This document shows, piece by piece, positions 7,653-11,933 of a DNA stretch of 11,933 bases. The stretch lies in the NCBI GenBank assembly GCA_013214885.1, contig JABSRS010000063.1, positions 1-11,933 of the forward strand, given 5' to 3'. The position numbers were made by a program, and so were the translations under genes. The stretch comes from Gammaproteobacteria bacterium (lineage in GTDB: Bacteria; Pseudomonadota; Gammaproteobacteria; Enterobacterales; Psychrobiaceae). Below the pieces are notes generated by a model. The model was given only the letters and a program-made list of their open reading frames with translations, had not been told where the DNA came from and ran no database searches. Position 1 is the stretch's first letter. Every line of letters starts with the position of its first letter.

Positions 7653-7761
7653 GCCTGATTACGTTCACAAAATTACCTTCACAAAACTGCAATAAATCAG
7701 CCATCGGATTGTCACATACTGTTTTTACACTAAACAGAATTAAACCCAGTAATAGCTGCTT

Positions 7762-9702
7762 ATGAAAATTGCTACATTTTCCAAATTATCCTCCCTAAGC
7801 CTGATACTTATTGCCACGTGTCTTGGTATGACCTTATGGTGGAGTTCAATATCCCTCGAAAAAAACGCTCAACAGTTACAAGGTTTTAATGACATTCGCA
7901 AACAGTTCAGTGTGGAATTAAAACAAGTTATTAACCAATACCTATCAACTGGTGATGCAATTTTATTGACCTCAGCAGTCAATAAACTATCATCATTAGA
8001 AGCAAAAATTTCACAGCTAACGACCAACAACTCAAAAAGCTTGCAGTTAGTCCAGCAACTAAAGCAAGATCTCACTCAAAAATACCGTGCAGCGGGTAAA
8101 CTCAGCGGTAATCCTCAACAAATTTTAATCATCAGTGAACGCGATATATTTCAAATAACCATGAGTTTAACTAATCATGTCGTCACTAATATTAATAGCT
8201 CAGATAAAACTATTGAATTGTTAAACACTTTACTGGAAGTCACTCAAGCGACTAATCAACTGGTTTTATTACGCCAAAAGTACTTCGCAACTGGCCATAA
8301 CAATATTATTAAAATTATCAGCTCAATTGTTACTGATATGCAACAGTTACTCCGAGAGCTCGATCATATAACGTCACTCGATGGCTCTTTCAAACAACAA
8401 ATAATGGTCGAACAAATTGATAATTTCCTAATCGATGATGATGACGAACCAACAAATCCAATTGTTGATCTCAAAGATGAACTAACCAATTTAGTGAATC
8501 GTTATCTCGCAGAAATAACTCGTACACAGCAAAGCATTACTAAGCAAAAACAGACTCAGGATGCATTGCAATCCGCTATTAATCAAATAGATCTGAAGTT
8601 ACTCCAACTGGGCCAACGTTTGGAATCAGGAGCACAACAGGTCAAACAAAAAGTTAAATTATCCCAAATATCGATTAGCGTGGGGTTAATGACCTTCGCA
8701 TTATTATTGCTGTGGTTTCAACGACGCTTCATCATCATGCCGCTTAAATTACTAAACCAAGGTTTTAACGAGCTAGTCAACAATCAAAGCAGTCAGCCCT
8801 TAGCCCTAGCCGCCAGTAAGTCAGAAGTGGGTCAAATTGCAACGCACTTTAATTTACTACTAGCAAGAATCCAACAGCAGCAGAACCAAAAACAACGACA
8901 GATGAATTTAGTACAAGACGACCTTTCCGCCATGCTTAACCAATTTGAATTAATGAGCGACCAAATATCAGACAACACTCAAAGTGTCGAAAACGCCCAA
9001 CTCGTGATGGCTAATGTTAATGATTTAGCATTGGCCGTCGATAAAAATTCGAATGAAATAAAACAAACGGCGACATCGACCGCGGTTGCAATGGTCGACA
9101 GCCAACAACGAGTGCAATTAGTCTTATGTTCTGCCGAAACAGCCAACCAAGCCATTAATAGCAGTAAGAACTCAATCACCAAACTGCAGTCTTGTGTCAG
9201 CGATGCCACTATTATTGTCGATGTCATTAGCAACATTTCAGACCAAACTAACTTACTCGCCCTAAATGCCGCCATTGAAGCGGCACGAGCGGGAAAACAT
9301 GGTCGTGGCTTTGCGGTGGTTGCCGATGAGGTCAGGCAATTATCGATAAAAACCAAGTCATCATTATGTGACATTTTAGAGATTTTCAAACTATTGAACG
9401 AGTCAGCGACTTATTTAGCCAATGATATTGCACAAATCAGCACTACCGCCAGTGAGCAACATATTGCTTCACAACAATTATTGGCAACCACCAGCGAAGT
9501 CGGTGCTCAGGCCCAATTAACGCTCGATGCCGCACAGCAGGGGGTCGACCATGCAAGCACTCAGCTATCGAGCATTAAAGACTTTAATCAAACGGTCGAG
9601 CAAATAAAACAAAATAGCCATAACTCCATGCAACTTAGCAACGACATGCATCAACAATTATCGCGCCAAATTACCACCATAGTCGCTACGTTCGCTCAAT
9701 AA
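7762..9702 (+). CDS. methyl-accepting chemotaxis protein (transmembrane chemoreceptor)
   Basis: This 646-residue receptor has the standard order: cytoplasmic start, TM1 at about 8-28, a large helical periplasmic sensor region (about 29-300), TM2 at about 302-320, a HAMP linker (about 321-372), then the cytoplasmic signalling coiled coil. The hairpin tip at 493-529 includes [15 protein letters not shown] and [15 protein letters not shown], the CheA/CheW contact site. The usual Glu after ARAG is Lys512 here. It should bind a ligand in the periplasm and control CheA kinase activity. The ligand is not predictable: the sensor part is an all-helical type with Gln/Leu-rich heptads and an acidic LIDDDDEP loop at 223-230. 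There is no NWETF-type C-terminal pentapeptide for CheR/CheB tethering. ATG 7762 has no strong ribosome site. Its stop lies 8 bp from the end of the convergent lipoprotein gene. Confidence 0.93.
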   Translation: MKIATFSKLSSLSLILIATCLGMTLWWSSISLEKNAQQLQGFNDIRKQFSVELKQVINQYLSTGDAILLTSAVNKLSSLEAKISQLTTNNSKSLQLVQQLKQDLTQKYRAAGKLSGNPQQILIISERDIFQITMSLTNHVVTNINSSDKTIELLNTLLEVTQATNQLVLLRQKYFATGHNNIIKIISSIVTDMQQLLRELDHITSLDGSFKQQIMVEQIDNFLIDDDDEPTNPIVDLKDELTNLVNRYLAEITRTQQSITKQKQTQDALQSAINQIDLKLLQLGQRLESGAQQVKQKVKLSQISISVGLMTFALLLLWFQRRFIIMPLKLLNQGFNELVNNQSSQPLALAASKSEVGQIATHFNLLLARIQQQQNQKQRQMNLVQDDLSAMLNQFELMSDQISDNTQSVENAQLVMANVNDLALAVDKNSNEIKQTATSTAVAMVDSQQRVQLVLCSAETANQAINSSKNSITKLQSCVSDATIIVDVISNISDQTNLLALNAAIEAARAGKHGRGFAVVADEVRQLSIKTKSSLCDILEIFKLLNESATYLANDIAQISTTASEQHIASQQLLATTSEVGAQAQLTLDAAQQGVDHASTQLSSIKDFNQTVEQIKQNSHNSMQLSNDMHQQLSRQITTIVATFAQ

Positions 9703-9710
9703 AACTAAGC

Positions 9711-9980
9711 CTAGCCCTCTGATTGCTTACTGGTTATATCGTTTGGGATACTTTGCTCGATACAACTCTGTCGCTGGCTGATGTTTGTCTGGTACTGTGG
9801 CTCAGCATAGCGCTGTGCTCTAGATTTATTTTGATGATCGGAAAGATCGGTCAGTAGATTATCGTTGCTAGGATCACACCAAAATTCGATATATTTTTCT
9901 GGATTCTTAGCATCATATTGATAGGTCGAACAGCCAGTCATCATTAACAAGCCAAACGTTAATCCAATAATAGTTTTCAT
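9711..9980 (-). CDS. small putative lipoprotein, 89 aa
   Basis: ATG at 9980 is preceded by AAGGA with a 5-nt spacer and gives MKTIIGLTFGLLMMTGC, a signal peptide with lipobox M-T-G-C, so Cys17 is the likely lipidated residue. The mature part (about 73 residues) is polar and contains YDAKNPEKYIEFWCDPSND and two further Cys that could pair in the periplasm. I do not recognise the family. A longer in-frame start at 10007 would overlap the upstream remnant and spoil the signal peptide, so I reject it. It starts 19 bp after the end of the broken rsmJ and may once have shared its transcript. Confidence 0.75.
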   Translation of the reverse strand: MKTIIGLTFGLLMMTGCSTYQYDAKNPEKYIEFWCDPSNDNLLTDLSDHQNKSRAQRYAEPQYQTNISQRQSCIEQSIPNDITSKQSEG

Positions 9981-9999
9981 GTTATTCCTTAGGGTATTA

Positions 10000-10498
10000 T
10001 TAGCCATTCATCGCCGCCTTAACGTAGACGTCGAAGCGGTTGGCCTTTGAGGTTAACTGCATACTTGGGGTTTGCTCGTTAAGAAACCCAGCATAACCTG
10101 GACGCTTAACCACGACACGCTTGGTAGCAGCGTTTAGTGCCACAGGCAATAATTTATCGGCATCATCGCTACCGACTAAACTCTGGAACACCCGCATTTC
10201 TTTTTTGATTTGGGCCGATTTTTTACGATGCGGAAACATTGGATCGAGATAAACCACTTCATGACTGGCGGTCAATTGAGATAAGTGCTCAATCGAATTG
10301 TTATGTTCGAGCATTAAACACTCACTAACCCAACCACCAATTTCTGGATCTTGTTTGGCCCGGGCCATCATCAAGCAGTGCCGCAACTATCGGCGAACGC
10401 TCAAACATCGTAACCGTACAACGCAAGCTGGCCAACACAAAGGCGTCACGCCCAAGGCCAGCGGTAGGATTAACATGTGCTTTTAAACTGAAGTGGTC
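10000..10498 (-). pseudogene. rsmJ: broken 16S rRNA (guanine-N2)-methyltransferase RsmJ, N-terminus missing and frameshifted
   Basis: RsmJ methylates G1516 of 16S rRNA using S-adenosylmethionine. Two pieces in different frames together give about 165 of the usual 250 residues. The upstream piece (10498 to about 10366) reads [19 protein letters not shown], the SAM-binding motif I region, then [25 protein letters not shown]. The downstream piece (about 10366 to 10000) reads [15 protein letters not shown], the signature [15 protein letters not shown], and the C-terminal [12 protein letters not shown] and RFDVYV. Between DDG and ARAK the frame breaks inside GGCCCGGGCC (10357-10366). Relatives have a Leu codon here, so loss of 5 nt between short GGCC repeats is a likely cause. 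Beyond 10498 the frame meets a stop and resemblance ends, at the start of the AT-rich segment. The downstream piece alone lacks motif I and should not be active. Confidence 0.85.
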
Positions 10499-10711
10499 TT
10501 ATTCAGATCTGAAGTTTATTAAAAATTATTTTTAATTCCCAATCCCTCAATGAGTTACGACCATTTACAAATGTAGACAACAATCTATTACAACAGCTCC
10601 TAATTAATAAAACTTGAGCTTGCCAATAATAAATTTTGAACTACGCTTTAAGTGTCTTACTTAAAATATACTTTTTCTGCCCTAAATATTTTTGGATCTT
10701 AGACGTTTCAT
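10499..10711. other. AT-rich intergenic segment at the border of the accessory region
   Basis: No gene or RNA was recognised. Base composition drops to clearly AT-rich at this point and remains so to the window end. It holds a perfect 12-bp palindrome TTCAGATCTGAA (10502-10513), an inverted repeat TTAAAAAT/ATTTTTAA with a 1-nt centre (10519-10535), and the inverted repeat listed next. No transposase, tRNA or att-like duplication is visible. Confidence 0.6.
10647..10672 (+). promoter_or_regulatory. inverted repeat overlapping a candidate -10 element upstream of the nucleotidyltransferase-like gene
   Basis: TTTAAGT (10647-10653) and ACTTAAA (10659-10665) are perfect inverted copies around a 5-nt spacer. 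They overlap TAAAAT (10662-10667) and abut TATACT (10667-10672), either of which could be a -10 box for the gene starting about 40-70 bp further on. No good -35 box was found at the right distance. Operator function is only a guess from the position. Confidence 0.3.
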
Positions 10712-11308
10712 ATGGGCTTTACGAGCAGAGGGAATGATTTGAATAAAGTTGTAATTGATTATCTCAAAATAAAGGGAAAGTCTGAGAGCTTGTCTATCAT
10801 TTTTGGTTCTATACTCGAATCATCTTGGGATCCTGCCTTTAGTGATATAGATCTTGTTATATTCAGTCCTGAAATCTCTTTTTATCACTATATCGATTGC
10901 TACAACGATACTATATTTGATGTTTTTGAAATGTCATTAGACAAAGCTTTTTATTTTTTAACTCATCGAGACCCAATGTGGATAAGCGTTTTTTCAACAG
11001 GAAGAATTGTACACGGAGACGAGAATATTAAGCTTTTGTTGGATACTTCAAAAGCAATTTTAAAAGATTACAAGCTCAAAATTCCACCAGCTCAAACAAA
11101 TCTATTATTTAAAAATCTGAAAAACAGTTATAAAAAACTATGTAAGAGTATAAATGAACCTTTCCTTTATCATTATTTTTGTCATGGCTTTCTCAATTGT
11201 TTAGCACAATGCTTGTCGGTTCATTTTAATATTTCACCAATGGGCATGAACAAAAAAGTAAAAATCATCTTAGAAGAATTACCTAATATATCTCCGCTTA
11301 TTCAGTAA
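10712..11308 (+). CDS. nucleotidyltransferase-fold protein, probably truncated by a premature TAA
   Basis: The product (198 residues from ATG 10712) carries the NTP-transferase signature FGS at 31-33 and DID at 45-47, within FGSILESSWDPAFSDIDLVIF. A third acidic position is plausible at D70 or E73 (IFDVFEMSLD). A HGDENIKLLLD block and a helical C-terminal part follow. Such folds transfer nucleotides to small molecules, RNA or proteins. The substrate here is unknown. ATG 10712 lacks a ribosome site, whereas TTG 10739 has AGAGGGA five bases upstream, so translation may begin there (189 residues). The TAA at 11306-11308 is followed by 41 further open codons in the same frame (see next entry), so the intact protein was probably 240 residues. 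The AT-rich composition differs from the left part of the window. It precedes an RHS gene. Confidence 0.7.
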   Translation: MGFTSRGNDLNKVVIDYLKIKGKSESLSIIFGSILESSWDPAFSDIDLVIFSPEISFYHYIDCYNDTIFDVFEMSLDKAFYFLTHRDPMWISVFSTGRIVHGDENIKLLLDTSKAILKDYKLKIPPAQTNLLFKNLKNSYKKLCKSINEPFLYHYFCHGFLNCLAQCLSVHFNISPMGMNKKVKIILEELPNISPLIQ

Positions 11309-11434
11309 TTTTTAACGACTACTAATATTGCTGATAAGCATCAATTAGCCGAAATTTTATATACAGAAATGGTAACGCTCTCTAACTATAAGATTAAATA
11401 TCCGATAATCGTTACTGAAAGGAATAAGGCATGA
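11309..11434 (+). pseudogene. in-frame continuation of the nucleotidyltransferase-like gene after the TAA, ending in ATGA overlap
   Basis: Directly after TAA 11306-11308 the same frame stays open for 41 codons. It begins FLTTTNIADKHQLAEILYTE, ends KYPIIVTERNKA, and stops at TGA 11432-11434. That TGA shares two bases with the ATG (11431-11433) of the RHS gene. The sequence looks like coding helix rather than random intergenic DNA. The simplest reading is a CAA to TAA (or similar) change at codon 199 of a formerly coupled gene. Confidence 0.6.
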
Positions 11435-11933
11435 ATAAAGTAGGAAAATACAGCGCACTAGCAGCTATTGCATTAGTTGGTGTTTCGATGAGCGAATCAG
11501 TAAAAGCAAATTGTAGAGTTAGTTATACAGGCACCGTACCTAATCAGGTAGCACAAACAGTCTGCTGGGCAAGTGGCTTTGATTTAGGTGGGATATGGGG
11601 ATCATCTTCAAATGAAAGTGATAGTTATAGTTATAGATATGATGAATCTGATTATGGTGATTGGTATGATGATAATGATGATTGGTATGATGGAGAGGCC
11701 AATAGTCAAAATAAAAAAGAGCAATGTGCAGGTAATCCTATCCTAATAGGAAGCGGTGCTAAAGTTGAATTTGTAGATGACTTCATTGGCGTCGCTAAAA
11801 GACCATTAATAATTAAGCGAAAATATGACAGTCGCAATGATTATGATGGTGCTTTTGGTAAAGGCTGGCATAGTAATTTTGATAAACGTATCGAGTTTAA
11901 CGAGTATGGCAAGCCTCAAATTAAGGATGGGCT
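11431..11933 (+). CDS. secreted RHS/YD-repeat protein, N-terminal part (cut by window edge)
   Basis: The frame is open for 167 codons from ATG 11431 to the window end. AAGGAATAAGG just upstream is a strong ribosome site. Residues 1-26 (MNKVGKYSALAAIALVGVSM then SESVKA) form a Sec signal peptide with likely cleavage after VKA. Residues 64-88 are a low-complexity linker rich in Asp, Tyr, Trp and Ser. Residues 100-152 match the domain that opens RHS proteins (DUF6531): GNPILIGSGAKV, VDDFIG, RPLIIKRKYDSR and GAFGKGWHSNF. YD repeats and a variable C-terminal toxin would be expected beyond the window but are not seen. RHS proteins form a hollow shell around a C-terminal effector used in competition. 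That role is inferred from the family only. The start overlaps the upstream frame by ATGA, suggesting coupled translation. Confidence 0.82.
   Translation, partial: MNKVGKYSALAAIALVGVSMSESVKANCRVSYTGTVPNQVAQTVCWASGFDLGGIWGSSSNESDSYSYRYDESDYGDWYDDNDDWYDGEANSQNKKEQCAGNPILIGSGAKVEFVDDFIGVAKRPLIIKRKYDSRNDYDGAFGKGWHSNFDKRIEFNEYGKPQIKDG

Noticed and set aside
10000..10386. Intact short methyltransferase gene
   Set aside because: It lacks the SAM-binding motif I, which is present just upstream in another frame; the gene is broken.
10298..10486. 62-codon plus-strand open frame
   Set aside because: It is antisense to the rsmJ remnant, whose two minus-strand frames match RsmJ well.
10712..11308. MNT/HEPN toxin-antitoxin antitoxin
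   Set aside because: The FGS...DID motif fits the fold, but no HEPN partner is adjacent and the neighbour is an RHS protein.

Overview
The window looks like part of the chromosome of a marine gammaproteobacterium of the Alteromonadales type (Shewanella, Colwellia or Psychrobium-like). This is an inference from protein flavour: an M49 peptidase lipoprotein, an NRDE protein next to a HIT protein, a relic of a symporter-type histidine kinase, RsmJ, and moderately AT-rich codons. The genus cannot be fixed from the sequence alone.

Layout. (1) 1-2042, minus strand: a nearly complete M49 dipeptidyl-peptidase III-like lipoprotein, cut by the left edge. (2) 2214-3269: a Gfo/Idh/MocA oxidoreductase whose usual catalytic motif is altered. 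(3) 3412-5127: a 571-residue membrane protein that joins a ZIP-like half to an ArsP/COG0701 permease half, with His-rich loops. Its stop codon lies inside an in-frame 18-bp tandem repeat. (4) 5210-6383: an NRDE (TANGO2-like) protein and a HIT protein, convergent and overlapping by 17 bp. (5) 6426-7041: a gene graveyard holding a shredded histidine kinase on the minus strand and a shredded chemotaxis-receptor tip on the plus strand. (6) 7179-9702: a small helical orphan protein and a full-length methyl-accepting chemotaxis protein. (7) 9711-10498, minus strand: a small lipoprotein and a broken rsmJ (16S rRNA methyltransferase) lacking its N-terminus and carrying a frameshift. (8) 10499-11933: a visibly more AT-rich accessory segment with a nucleotidyltransferase-fold gene followed by the start of a secreted RHS/YD-repeat protein that runs off the right edge.

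The left and middle parts read as ordinary chromosome with decaying sensory genes. The right end reads as an acquired segment whose border falls where rsmJ is truncated. The most unusual points are the ZIP-ArsP fusion and the nucleotidyltransferase/RHS pair. In that pair the upstream frame continues past one TAA stop for 41 codons and then ends in an ATGA overlap with the RHS start, which points to a translationally coupled two-gene unit with a recent nonsense change (or recoding).
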